Assembly (NCBI GenBank): GCA_900012615.1
Contig: LT009757.1
Span: 976,096-1,040,095, forward strand
DNA: 64,000 nt
Reading direction: 5' to 3'
DNA from: Agrobacterium genomosp. 13 str. CFBP 6927
GTDB lineage: Bacteria > Pseudomonadota > Alphaproteobacteria > Rhizobiales > Rhizobiaceae
Within the stretch, counting starts at the first letter, position 1. The number at the start of each line of letters is the position of its first letter. The position numbers were made by a program, and so were the translations under genes. Positions 35,342 through 43,960 of this stretch are shown in pieces. The notes beneath the pieces are model-generated. The model had not been told where the DNA came from. It searched no databases and was given only the letters and a program-made list of their open reading frames with translations.

Positions 35342-36418
35342 TCAGCCGTTAAAGGTCTGATTGTATTTTTCGAGCCATTGGGCGCGGCGCGGAATGATGT
35401 ATTTCCAGTCCGGCGTGAAGAGGTTGAGCGATTCCATCTTCGCTTCCGGATAGGCGAGGAACTTCGCCGTATCTGCGCCGAACTCGATGCCCTTGACGGA
35501 GGGGGCGCTCAGCGTCGCTTCCGAAAGCATCTTCTGCACGCCCGGATCGAGGATGCGGTTGATATAGGCAAGCGCGAGATCGCGGTGCGGTCCGCCCTTT
35601 ACCAGCGCGATGGAATTGATGCCGGTGAATGCCCCTTCCTTCGGGAAGGTCATGTCCAGCGGCACGCCCTTCTTGGTGTGCGGATAAACCGCCTTGGAAT
35701 ATTCGATACCGCCGAAATCCGCCTGGCCCTGCGCCACCATCATCGTCTGCGCTTCCGCGTCATAGATCGAGAGCACGTTCGGCTTCAGCTCGGCGAGTTT
35801 CGCCCAGCCGGCATCCGTATCATATTGCGCCTCTTTCAGCGGCTTGCCGGTCGCAAGGGCGGCCGCCACCATCAGCATCAGAACGCTCTGGGTGTTCTTC
35901 GGTGTGTTGAGAAGCATGCGGCGGGCATATTTCTTGTCGAACATCTGTTCGTAGCTTTCGAACGGCTTGCCCGTTGTCGGATTGTAGAACAGGCCGGCAA
36001 TCGAAATCGCAAAACCGACGCCGAAATTGTCTTCGAAAAGATAGCGCGAATAGACGTTCTTGAGGTTGGGGATTTCGTCCGCCGGCAATTGCTCGATCAG
36101 GCCTTCCTCCTTGGCCTGCGGAACACCGACATCGTCCATCGACATCACGCTATATTGCGGATTTTCGCGGGTGGCGCGCAGCGTGGCGATATTGGCGAGC
36201 GTCGCGCCTTCGGTCGTCAGCACCCGGCACTTATATTCCTTTTCGAAAGCCGGGATCACTTCCTTCTTGATCAGCCCGCCCTGCGCCGAATTATAGACGC
36301 CGACATACATGGTGCGGTCCTGTGCAGAAGCCGCGGTGTAGAAATAGGGTGTGGCGAGCGCGCCTGCGGTGACTGTCAGGAAACTGCGCCGTTTCATGAT
36401 GATGGTCTTGTCTGTCAT
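35342..36418 (-). CDS. Extracellular solute-binding protein (spermidine/putrescine type), Tat-like signal
   Basis: A 358-residue binding protein of family 1/PotD type. The N-terminus holds a twin-arginine-like motif KRRSFLT followed by a hydrophobic stretch and TAASAQ, suggesting export by the Tat route with cleavage near residue 33; a start at the internal Met (36397) is also possible. The mature part begins with MYVGVYNSAQGG and has the usual two-lobe layout. It feeds the permeases 36444-38176. Unlike other binding-protein genes in this window, it is not followed by an intercistronic hairpin. Confidence 0.87.
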   Translation of the reverse strand: MTDKTIIMKRRSFLTVTAGALATPYFYTAASAQDRTMYVGVYNSAQGGLIKKEVIPAFEKEYKCRVLTTEGATLANIATLRATRENPQYSVMSMDDVGVPQAKEEGLIEQLPADEIPNLKNVYSRYLFEDNFGVGFAISIAGLFYNPTTGKPFESYEQMFDKKYARRMLLNTPKNTQSVLMLMVAAALATGKPLKEAQYDTDAGWAKLAELKPNVLSIYDAEAQTMMVAQGQADFGGIEYSKAVYPHTKKGVPLDMTFPKEGAFTGINSIALVKGGPHRDLALAYINRILDPGVQKMLSEATLSAPSVKGIEFGADTAKFLAYPEAKMESLNLFTPDWKYIIPRRAQWLEKYNQTFNG

Positions 36419-36443
36419 TTCCGGTACCCCTCTTGTTGTTGAT

Positions 36444-37247
36444 TTACATAGCCATTGCCCGGCGCAGGCCCACCAGCCTGTCGAGGACGAGCACGACGGT
36501 CACCGCCAGAAGGATGATGATGGTGGACATGGTCGCGACCGAAGGATCAAAGACCGTGCCGATCTGGCGATAGAGAACGATGGGCACGGGCAGGTTCGCT
36601 GAATCCGCCAGCCACATCGAAACGGGATAATTGTCGAAAGAAACCATGAAGCAGAAGATCGAGCCGGAGGCGACGCCGGGCGCGATCTGCGGAAAGATCA
36701 CCCGCGTGAAGGTTTTCCAGCGGGTGGCGCCAAGCGTGCGCGCCGCCTCCTCGAGGCTGACATTAACGAGCTGAAGGCTGGTCAGCACCGTGCGGATCAC
36801 ATAGGGCGAGGTGACAACGGTGTGGGCGATCAGAAGCTTCAGCTTGGTATCCATCCAGCCATAACCGGAGAAAAGCTGTAGCAATGCCAGGCCGGTCACC
36901 AGCACGGGAAAGATCAGTGGCGAAAGCAGCAGCCCCTTCATCAGCGAGCGGCCGATGAACTTTCCACGGGAGAGCGCGAAGGCTGCCGGAACGCCGAGCG
37001 CCAGTGAAAGGATGGTGGTCGCCACCGCCAGCGCCGCACTGAAGGTGAGGCCAGCGGTAAATTCCTCGTTCTGCATTACCGCCGCATACCAGCGGAAGGT
37101 GAAACCCTGCGGCGGGAAGGTGACGAAATAACTGTCGGAAAACGAGATGGCGACAACGAGGATGATAGGAGCCAGGATAAAGACCATCATGGCGGCGGTG
37201 ATCGCGTAAAGGACGATGGCGGAAGTGCCGGTCAGCTTGTTGTTCAT
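36444..37247 (-). CDS. ABC transporter permease (PotC-like)
   Basis: A 267-residue inner-membrane permease with six hydrophobic segments. The EAA loop reads EEAARTLGATRWKTFTRVIFPQIAPGV near residue 170, which contacts the ATPase. The first helix region and GFTFRWYAAV are typical of PotC. It starts four bases inside the upstream permease gene (ATGA). Confidence 0.9.
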   Translation of the reverse strand: MNNKLTGTSAIVLYAITAAMMVFILAPIILVVAISFSDSYFVTFPPQGFTFRWYAAVMQNEEFTAGLTFSAALAVATTILSLALGVPAAFALSRGKFIGRSLMKGLLLSPLIFPVLVTGLALLQLFSGYGWMDTKLKLLIAHTVVTSPYVIRTVLTSLQLVNVSLEEAARTLGATRWKTFTRVIFPQIAPGVASGSIFCFMVSFDNYPVSMWLADSANLPVPIVLYRQIGTVFDPSVATMSTIIILLAVTVVLVLDRLVGLRRAMAM

Positions 37248-38176
37248 GAAGCGCTTGCCTTGATACGACGCCCGCCGAGCAGCCTCATCGAGACGGCGTT
37301 GATCAGAATGACGATGAAAACGAGGATGGTGGCGATGGTGGCGCCGAACGGCCAGTCATAGACCGCGAGAACCTGCTGTTCGACCATGTTTCCGAGCATC
37401 TGCGAGCCGGGACCGCCGATCAGAGCGGGAATGACGTAGGATGCCGAGGCCAGAGAGAAGACCAGCGTGAAACCCGCTAACAGACCGGGAAGGCTGAGCG
37501 GGAAGGTGATCCTCAGGAACACTTTCCATGCCGGCGCGCCCAAAGTTCTGGCAGCCTGCTGCAGATTCGGATCGATCTTTCCGAGAGCCGAGGACAGCGG
37601 CAACACCATCATCGGGAAGAAAATGTGCAGGGAGCCGATAACCACGGCGGCATCCGAAAACAGCAGCGTCATGGGACTGTCTATGATGCCCAGATTCATC
37701 AGAACGTAGTTCAAAAGGCCGGTCGGACCGTTGCCGAGAATGAGCTGCCACCCATAGGCGCGCACCACGACGCTGACGGCAAGCGGCGCGATCACGATCA
37801 ACGTGATGATACGGGTCGTGACGATATTGCCGCGCACGAGAACGGTCGCAACCGGATAGGCCAGTATCGCCGCAAGAACCGAGGTGATCAGGCTGATGCG
37901 GATCGTCGCCCAGAGGACCTTCTGGTAAAGATCCACCTCGAAAAACCTGACATAATGGGCAAGCGTGAAGGGGGAGCCGATCAGCCCCTGCGAATTCTGG
38001 GTCATGAGGCTGAAGCTCATCAGCCGAACCGCCGGCCAGAAGAAAAAGATCAGCAGAAAGATCAGCAGCGGCAGGATGAGGATGCCGGGCGAAAACAGCC
38101 GACGCTCGAGGGCCTTCCAGCCGGAAACTCCACGGCGTGGCGGGGCATGTGGTTCCATGATCGCAATATCCGACAT
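37244..38176 (-). CDS. ABC transporter permease (PotB-like)
   Basis: A 310-residue permease of the PotB group with an N-terminal cytoplasmic tail, six hydrophobic segments and an EAA loop near residue 215 (QQAARTLGAPAWKVFLRITFPLSLPG). First gene of the transporter operon, with GGGAG before ATG 38176. Divergent from the aspartate aminotransferase gene across 430 bases. Confidence 0.9.
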   Translation of the reverse strand: MSDIAIMEPHAPPRRGVSGWKALERRLFSPGILILPLLIFLLIFFFWPAVRLMSFSLMTQNSQGLIGSPFTLAHYVRFFEVDLYQKVLWATIRISLITSVLAAILAYPVATVLVRGNIVTTRIITLIVIAPLAVSVVVRAYGWQLILGNGPTGLLNYVLMNLGIIDSPMTLLFSDAAVVIGSLHIFFPMMVLPLSSALGKIDPNLQQAARTLGAPAWKVFLRITFPLSLPGLLAGFTLVFSLASASYVIPALIGGPGSQMLGNMVEQQVLAVYDWPFGATIATILVFIVILINAVSMRLLGGRRIKASAS

Positions 38177-38606
38177 CTATACTCCCGTCGCGTTGAATAC
38201 GGCACGAGGCATCGCGTTGAGCCGAACGAGATCGTCCAGGCCCTATGACTAGAATTTGCTGGGTGTGCTCCCTGTCGAGGCATCCGGTCTTTTGCCGGCG
38301 CCTGTCGCATATTTCTGCATTTTCGCGCCGGTTACCTCTTTGGGTAATATTGCCCGACGCGTCGTTCCCTTGTTGTTGCGCCAAGCTTAGGGGCTAAGCC
38401 GACGGGCTGCATAATATTTTATTCCTCTGAGGTCATCGCATACGCATATGGACTGCCCACCCCATTTTGGCGGCGATGCATCAAAATCCCGTATGACCTC
38501 ACATCGAAGTCGTATTGGGGAAACGGCGGAAAATTCCCGTAACCTCCTTGTCATGCACTGGCGTCGCGACGATGCCTGCCTTCACCGTTACAATCGGAAA
38601 TAATCC
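38177..38606. promoter_or_regulatory. 430-base divergent intergenic region between the PotB-like permease and aatA
   Basis: No gene was recognised here. It must contain promoters in both directions. TGAGGTCAT (38428-38436) and its inverse ATGACCTCA (38493-38501) form a 9-bp inverted repeat with a 56-base gap. The AT-rich patch ATAATATTTTATT (38411-38423) lies just beside the left arm. Both features suit a regulator binding two looped half-sites, which is inference only. Confidence 0.4.
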
Positions 38607-39809
38607 ATGCCCACCATCGCCCAACGCCTTAACAACGTCACCGTGTCAGCTTCGCTCGCCATGACCCAGAAAGCGCGCGATCTCGCCGCTCAGGGCATCA
38701 AGGTCATCAGCCTGTCTTCCGGCGAACCGGATTTCCCGACGCCTGCCCACGCGGTAGAGGCGGCGCATGCGGCGGCCCTTGCCGGCGACACGAAATATCC
38801 GCCCGCCGACGGAACGCCGGCGCTGCGAGCCGCGATCCAGCGGAAGTTCAAGCGCGACAATAATCTCGATTACGATCCGAGCCAGATTCTGGTGGCGGGC
38901 GGCGGCAAGCAGATCATCTTCAACGCCATCATGGCAACCTGCGACCCGGGCGATGAGGTCGTGATCCCCGCGCCGTCGTGGATCAGCTATGCCGATATCG
39001 TGAAGTTCGCGGGCGCCGTGCCGGTGCCGGTGGTTTGCCCGGAGAATAACGGTTTCCGCCTGCGCGCCGAAGATCTCGAAGCCGCCATCACCCCGAAGAC
39101 CAAGTGGCTGCTTTTCAACTTCCCGAACAACCCCACGGGCGCCGCCTGCTCCCGCGCGGAAATGAAGGAAATCGCCGAGGTCATGCTGCGGCATCCGCAT
39201 GTCTGGATCATGACCGACGACATGTATGAGCACCTGATCTATGACGACTTCGAATTCTGCACCATCGCCGAAGTCGAGCCGCGCCTCTATGATCGGGTCC
39301 TGACCGTCAACGGCGCATCGAAGGCCTATGCCATGACCGGCTGGCGCCTCGGTTTCTGCGGCGGCCCGAAAGATCTCATCAAGGCCATCAGCAACGTCAA
39401 TACCCAGAACAGCGGCGGTGTCGCAACCATCGTGCAGGCTGCCGCCGTCGCGGTTCTCGACGGTCCGCAGGATCTGCTGAAAGAGCGCGCCGATATCTAC
39501 AAGACGCGCCGCGACTTCGTGCTCGGCAAGCTTTCGGAAATCGAGGGGCTTCGCTGCCACAAGCCGGAAGGCGCCTTCTATATCTTCCCGAACATTGCCG
39601 CGCTGATCGGCAAGACGACGAAGGGCGGCACGAAGATCGAAAACGATACCGATTTCGTCATGGCGCTTCTCGCCGAACATCACGTTGCGACAGTGCAGGG
39701 CGCGGCCTATGGCCTCAGCCCCTTCTTCCGGCTTTCTTATGCCACCAGCATGGAAAACCTTGCCGAAGGCTGCGCCCGCATCGCCGAATTCTGCAATGGA
39801 ATGAAATAG
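38607..39809 (+). CDS. aatA: Aspartate aminotransferase (class I, Ib subgroup)
   Basis: A 400-residue PLP enzyme of the alphaproteobacterial AatA type. It opens IAQRLNNVTVSASLAMTQKARDL; NFPNNPTGAACS near residue 172, DDMYEHLIYDD near 210, and the PLP-binding Lys in NGASKAYAMTGWRLGF near 240; the substrate-binding Arg lies in FFRLSYATS near 375. It interconverts aspartate + 2-oxoglutarate and oxaloacetate + glutamate. It is followed 10 bases later by an SDR gene and is divergent from a PotABCD-type transporter, suggesting a role in using an imported nitrogen compound rather than the only cellular AatA. Confidence 0.9.
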   Translation: MPTIAQRLNNVTVSASLAMTQKARDLAAQGIKVISLSSGEPDFPTPAHAVEAAHAAALAGDTKYPPADGTPALRAAIQRKFKRDNNLDYDPSQILVAGGGKQIIFNAIMATCDPGDEVVIPAPSWISYADIVKFAGAVPVPVVCPENNGFRLRAEDLEAAITPKTKWLLFNFPNNPTGAACSRAEMKEIAEVMLRHPHVWIMTDDMYEHLIYDDFEFCTIAEVEPRLYDRVLTVNGASKAYAMTGWRLGFCGGPKDLIKAISNVNTQNSGGVATIVQAAAVAVLDGPQDLLKERADIYKTRRDFVLGKLSEIEGLRCHKPEGAFYIFPNIAALIGKTTKGGTKIENDTDFVMALLAEHHVATVQGAAYGLSPFFRLSYATSMENLAEGCARIAEFCNGMK

Positions 39810-39819
39810 GGAGAACAGC

Positions 39820-40512
39820 ATGTTGGGAGGAAGTGGCCGTGTCATCATGGTTTCCGGCGCATCGCGGGGCCTTGGCCTTGCGATCGCCAAAAGGCTTCAC
39901 GAAGCCGGTTTCACCGTCGCGGCGGGAGCGAGAAATCCGGCCGCCATTGCGGTGAAGGACCGGCTTTCGGCCGATCGCTACGATGCGGAAGAGGCTGGCT
40001 CGGCGGAGGCCTGGGTTGACGCCGTTGCCGCGAGATATGGCCGGATCGACGGGCTGGTGAATTGCGCCGGCATCAACCCCAAAGTCCGGGTCATGGATGC
40101 GGGTGAAGAAAGCCTCGACCAGATGTGGCGCATCAACGTCAAGGGTCCGCTGAGGGTAACCCGCGCCGCCATCCCCCATCTCGTAAAAACCGGACAGGGC
40201 AGGGTCATCAATGTCGCCTCGCTGGCGGGACGCCGCGTGGGGTCGAATGTGGGTTATGCGATGACGAAATTCGCCGTCGTCGCCCTCACCCACGGCATCC
40301 GGCAGGAATTGTGGGACAGCGGCGTACGTGCCACCGCGCTTTGCCCCGGCTATATCGCAACCGATATGACCGTCGGCGAAACGGAAGTCAGCCGCGAGGA
40401 TATGACCCAGCCGGACGATCTCGCCGAAATGGTGGAAACCCTGCTTCGCCTGCCGAACAATCTGTCGGTGGCCGAATTGCTGGTGAATTGCCGCAAGGAA
40501 GCAATGCTCTGA
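39820..40512 (+). CDS. Short-chain dehydrogenase/reductase (SDR)
   Basis: A 230-residue SDR: MVSGASRGLGLAIAK near residue 10, NCAGINP near 80, catalytic Ser in NVASLAGRR (~130) and Tyr-Lys in GYAMTKFAV (~145). Cofactor and substrate are unknown. Downstream of aatA with a 10-base gap and a ribosome site GGGAGAACAGC, so it belongs to the same transcript and probably acts on the same imported nitrogen compound. Confidence 0.85.
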   Translation: MLGGSGRVIMVSGASRGLGLAIAKRLHEAGFTVAAGARNPAAIAVKDRLSADRYDAEEAGSAEAWVDAVAARYGRIDGLVNCAGINPKVRVMDAGEESLDQMWRINVKGPLRVTRAAIPHLVKTGQGRVINVASLAGRRVGSNVGYAMTKFAVVALTHGIRQELWDSGVRATALCPGYIATDMTVGETEVSREDMTQPDDLAEMVETLLRLPNNLSVAELLVNCRKEAML

Positions 40513-40518
40513 TCTTTT

Positions 40519-40553
40519 CCACGCGCGGTACCGGGAAACGGTGCTGCGCGTGG
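40519..40553 (+). terminator. Terminator-like hairpin after the aatA-SDR operon
   Basis: CCACGCGC (40519-40526) pairs with GCGCGTGG (40546-40553), extended inward with two mismatches to a GGAAA loop, and is followed by CTTTAAAA. It lies between convergent SDR and LysR genes. Confidence 0.55.
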
Positions 40554-40575
40554 CTTTAAAACCGGCCTGACCCTT

Positions 40576-41481
40576 TTATTTCAGGGTCTCCGCCAGTTGC
40601 AGCAATATCTCCTTCACGGCAAGCGCCGGCTCGGAGAGCGGCGTATTGTCCGAGACGCAGAAGGACAAGGTTTCCTCAATCATCGGGCTGGCGATCTGCC
40701 TGACAACGATTTCCTCATTGGATTCCGCGACGATACGGTCGGCGATGGCCTTGGGCGTTATGGTCGCGCCAAGCCCGGCATCCACGCCGCGCGCTATGGT
40801 CCTTACCGATTCCAGCTCCGCCATCACGATCAGATCCTTGCGGCTGCGGGTGAACGCAAGATTGATGGCGCGGCGCACGAAATTATAGGTCGGCGGCAGA
40901 AGGAACGGCAAAAACGCCAGATCGGCGACCGTGATCGGCGCATCGCCCGCTTCCACGCCGAAGCTGCGATGTACGACCAGCACGAATTCCTCACGAAATA
41001 ACGGCGTGAACTTGACACCCCGGATCGGCCCGACGCCATGGATCAAACCCATTTCCAGACGGCCGTTCATGATCATCTGGCTATAGGGCTGGCTGACGCT
41101 TTCCGTGATGTGCAGCAGAATGCCGGGATGAAGCCGCTTGGTTTCCTCCATCAGACGCAGCGAAAGCGTGGCGGCGCTGCTGAAGGGCGCAAGACCCACC
41201 GATACCTTGCCGGAAAGCACAGCGCCCGCTTCCAGAGCCTCCGCCTGCGCCTGCTCCATCTGCCGCAAAATGACCTGTGCATGCCTGTAGACGACCTTGC
41301 CGGCATCGGTCATGACAACGCCCTGCTGGCTTCGGGTCAAAAGTTTCTGGCGAAAATGCTCCTCGATACTCGCCAGCTGCTGGCTGAGCGCCGGCTGGGC
41401 AATATGCAGCACATCGGCCGCTCTTGTTATGCTACCCATGTCGACAATCGTGATAAACGATTTCAGGCGCCTGATATCCAT
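40576..41481 (-). CDS. LysR-family transcriptional regulator (Nac/Cbl-like)
   Basis: A 301-residue LysR regulator: MDIRRLKSFITIVDMGSITRAADVLHIAQPALSQQLASIEE at the N-terminus contains the winged helix, with the effector domain from ~90. The sequence style resembles Nac-type regulators. It is convergent with the aatA-SDR operon and upstream of no divergent gene, so its target is not obvious; the divergent aatA/Pot region or the adjacent polyol operon are candidates. Confidence 0.86.
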   Translation of the reverse strand: MDIRRLKSFITIVDMGSITRAADVLHIAQPALSQQLASIEEHFRQKLLTRSQQGVVMTDAGKVVYRHAQVILRQMEQAQAEALEAGAVLSGKVSVGLAPFSSAATLSLRLMEETKRLHPGILLHITESVSQPYSQMIMNGRLEMGLIHGVGPIRGVKFTPLFREEFVLVVHRSFGVEAGDAPITVADLAFLPFLLPPTYNFVRRAINLAFTRSRKDLIVMAELESVRTIARGVDAGLGATITPKAIADRIVAESNEEIVVRQIASPMIEETLSFCVSDNTPLSEPALAVKEILLQLAETLK

Positions 41482-41616
41482 CTGCTGTTGATCATCCCAT
41501 TGCTGCTTGCAGGAATAAGATGCTCAATTTGCAGACAAAGTCCATCTTCCATTTCCCGCCCGAACCTCCCGCCGTGGCGCAGCTGATGCGCGCCACGGGG
41601 CCTTCTGGCGGAGCGA

Positions 41617-43119
41617 CTATCGCTCCTGCAAACGCAGGTCGCTCCAGAAGCCGCGCAGCTGTTCGGTCAGCTGCATATAAAGGCCATAGCGCCGCCGGTA
41701 ATGCGTGATCTGGCCCGCATCCGGCTGGTATGCATTGGCCACACGCGTCATCGCCGCGACTGCCTCTTCATAGTCGGGATAAAGACGGATCGCCACGGCC
41801 GCACCGATTGCCGCACCAAGCGCACCGGTCTCGCGGGCCTCCGCGACCCGCAGGGGAATTTCCAGAACATCCGCCATGATCTGCGGCCAGTGCTGGCTGC
41901 GGGAACCGCCGCCAGACATCACGGCACCCTCGACAGGCAGTCCCGCTTCACGCAGGACGCCGATGTGACGACGGTGTTCGAAACATACCCCCTCGAACAG
42001 CGCTCTCAACATATGGCCTTCGCCGTGCCAGCCCGCGAGGCCGTAAAATCCACCACGGAATTCCGCGCCCAGCCGCGAGCCGAAGATGAACGGGTGGAAG
42101 AACGGATCGTCGCCACGTGGCGTGACGGAACCGACCTGCTCGTTGCAGCGCTCGAAGGCATGGTCGCCGTGGTCGGCCCGAACACGATGCACATACCATT
42201 CGAGATTGGCTGCGGAAGTGGCGCTGGATTCGATATTGACATAGCGGTTACGGCCGAAGGTCGTGACCATGAAGACATCGGGGCTGACGACCGGCTTATC
42301 CGCGAAAACCTGATTGATGCTCCAGGTGCCGGCGATGATGGAGGCCTCCCCGGCATTGATGACACCCGACCCCATGGCGCTGGAGACGACATCGAAGAAA
42401 CCGCCGATAACGGGCGTGCCTTGAGAAAGCCCCGTCAGACCCGAAGCCTCAGCTGTTACATGGCCGACGATATCCGCCGATTCCACGAGGCGTGGGAAAA
42501 AGTCGACCGCATCGTCAAGCCCGTAGAGCGCCAGAAGTTCCCGGTCGAGCTTCGCTTCGGGGAAGGCAAGCAACCCCGCACCGCTGAGATCGGAAATATC
42601 ATTCGCGAGGCACCCCGTCAGGCGGAAGTTGACGAAGTCCTTGCAGAACAGCACCGTTCCGGTCTGCGCATATATGTCTGGCGCATGTCGTTTTACCCAG
42701 GCAAGCAGGCTGGGCGTTTGCGCAGGCCATGGTCGCTGCAGGCAAAGGGCCTGCAATTGCGCTCCGCTTTTCCGGTCAAGCTCGGCCGCCACATCGGCGG
42801 CGCGGCTGTCGAGCGACTGGATGCCAATCAGAGGCTGCTGCGCCTTGTCCAGGAGATAGAGACCGTTGCCATGGCCAGCGCAGCCGACCGCAAGGATGCT
42901 TGCGGGGTCGACGGAGGATTTTGCCAGAAGCTCACGGATCGCCTCGCATCCATTGCGCCATAATTCCTCAAGATCGCGCTCGACATAGCCGGGCTGCGGA
43001 AATGTGGAATGGCCGTCAATGGCGTGTTGCGCAACCTGCCGGCCTGCCGTGTCGAACAACACGGCCTTGATCACCGTATTGCCGACATCCAGACCCAATA
43101 TGTGATTTTTATCAGCCAC
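41617..43119 (-). CDS. FGGY-family carbohydrate kinase (LyxK-like)
   Basis: A 500-residue kinase started at GTG 43119 (residues ADKNHILGLDVGNTVIKAVLFD), which overlaps the aldolase gene by eight bases. The FGGY fold shows the N-terminal phosphate loop LGLDVGNT, PGYVERDLEELW near residue 40, GTWSIN near 270 and the C-terminal MSGGGSRSQHWPQIMADVL near 400. The pattern resembles E. coli LyxK (L-xylulose/3-keto-L-gulonate kinase) and also EryA-type polyol kinases. It would phosphorylate a polyol or ketose in the cytoplasm. Last gene of the operon. Confidence 0.86.
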   Translation of the reverse strand: MADKNHILGLDVGNTVIKAVLFDTAGRQVAQHAIDGHSTFPQPGYVERDLEELWRNGCEAIRELLAKSSVDPASILAVGCAGHGNGLYLLDKAQQPLIGIQSLDSRAADVAAELDRKSGAQLQALCLQRPWPAQTPSLLAWVKRHAPDIYAQTGTVLFCKDFVNFRLTGCLANDISDLSGAGLLAFPEAKLDRELLALYGLDDAVDFFPRLVESADIVGHVTAEASGLTGLSQGTPVIGGFFDVVSSAMGSGVINAGEASIIAGTWSINQVFADKPVVSPDVFMVTTFGRNRYVNIESSATSAANLEWYVHRVRADHGDHAFERCNEQVGSVTPRGDDPFFHPFIFGSRLGAEFRGGFYGLAGWHGEGHMLRALFEGVCFEHRRHIGVLREAGLPVEGAVMSGGGSRSQHWPQIMADVLEIPLRVAEARETGALGAAIGAAVAIRLYPDYEEAVAAMTRVANAYQPDAGQITHYRRRYGLYMQLTEQLRGFWSDLRLQER

Positions 43120-43960
43120 GATTATAGATATCCCACGCTTCCTCACCGCCCACACCCTGATGGATGATGGCCATCAAGGCCGCAACAACGGCCTTCGGAT
43201 TGTCATGCTGATAGATGTTGCGTCCATAAACCATCCCGTTCGCACCCTCGGCCATCAGAGCCGCCGATTTCGCCAACACGTTGCGCAAGTCCTCACGCCC
43301 TCCGCCCCGCACCAGCACCGGGCAGCGCGCCGCCTCGATCACGCGGTGAAAATCATGCGGGTTGCTGGTCGGGTCGGCCTTGATGATATCGGCTCCCATT
43401 TCCGAGGCAAGACGCACCAGCGTGACGATCTTTTCAGCATCGCCATCCACCTGATACCCGCCGCGCACATCATTGGGCAGCATCACCAGCGGCTCGATCA
43501 TCAGCGGCATGCCGAAACGATGGCAATCGGCACGCACGCGGCTGATATTTTCGACGCATTGGCGAAACAGCTCCGGCTCGTCAGGCAGCATGAACAGATT
43601 AACGACAACGCAGGCGGCATCCATCTCCAGCGCACCGATGATCGGATCGTGATAGTTCTGAAGCTGCGACCACATGGTTCTGTGGCGCGTGGAATTGTAA
43701 GGATTACCCATATCGATGCGCATGACGAGCGCCGGCTTGTCGCGCTCCGGCCTCTGCTGCAGCAGATCCGCCTGGCCGTAAACCATCTGGATGGCGTCGG
43801 GACCGGCCTCCACCAGCCTGTCGACGGTCTGCGCCATATCTTCCAGCCCGACGAGGAAGCTCGGTTCGTTGCAAACCCCGTGGTCGATGGCCACATCCAG
43901 GCATCCGCCATTGCGGAACAGCCGGTTCATGCGCGCCTTTTTCGAAATCCGCATCATCAT
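43112..43960 (-). CDS. Class I aldolase (DeoC/LsrF/FbaB family)
   Basis: A 282-residue TIM-barrel aldolase, start around ATG 43960/43957 behind AGGAG. DVAIDHG near residue 25, the Schiff-base-type lysine region ADIIKADPTSNPHDF near 190 and the phosphate-binding loop CPVLVRGGGRED near 220 place it with LsrF and archaeal-type class I fructose-bisphosphate aldolases. It would cleave (or transfer from) a phosphorylated keto sugar, likely giving dihydroxyacetone phosphate. It overlaps the GlpD-like gene by four bases and the kinase by eight. Confidence 0.82.
   Translation of the reverse strand: MMMRISKKARMNRLFRNGGCLDVAIDHGVCNEPSFLVGLEDMAQTVDRLVEAGPDAIQMVYGQADLLQQRPERDKPALVMRIDMGNPYNSTRHRTMWSQLQNYHDPIIGALEMDAACVVVNLFMLPDEPELFRQCVENISRVRADCHRFGMPLMIEPLVMLPNDVRGGYQVDGDAEKIVTLVRLASEMGADIIKADPTSNPHDFHRVIEAARCPVLVRGGGREDLRNVLAKSAALMAEGANGMVYGRNIYQHDNPKAVVAALMAIIHQGVGGEEAWDIYNRG

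Noticed and set aside
34748..36442. 564-codon plus-strand frame opposite the PotA-like and binding-protein genes
   Set aside because: Arg/His/Asp-rich antisense shadow with no domain; both genes on the minus strand are clear.
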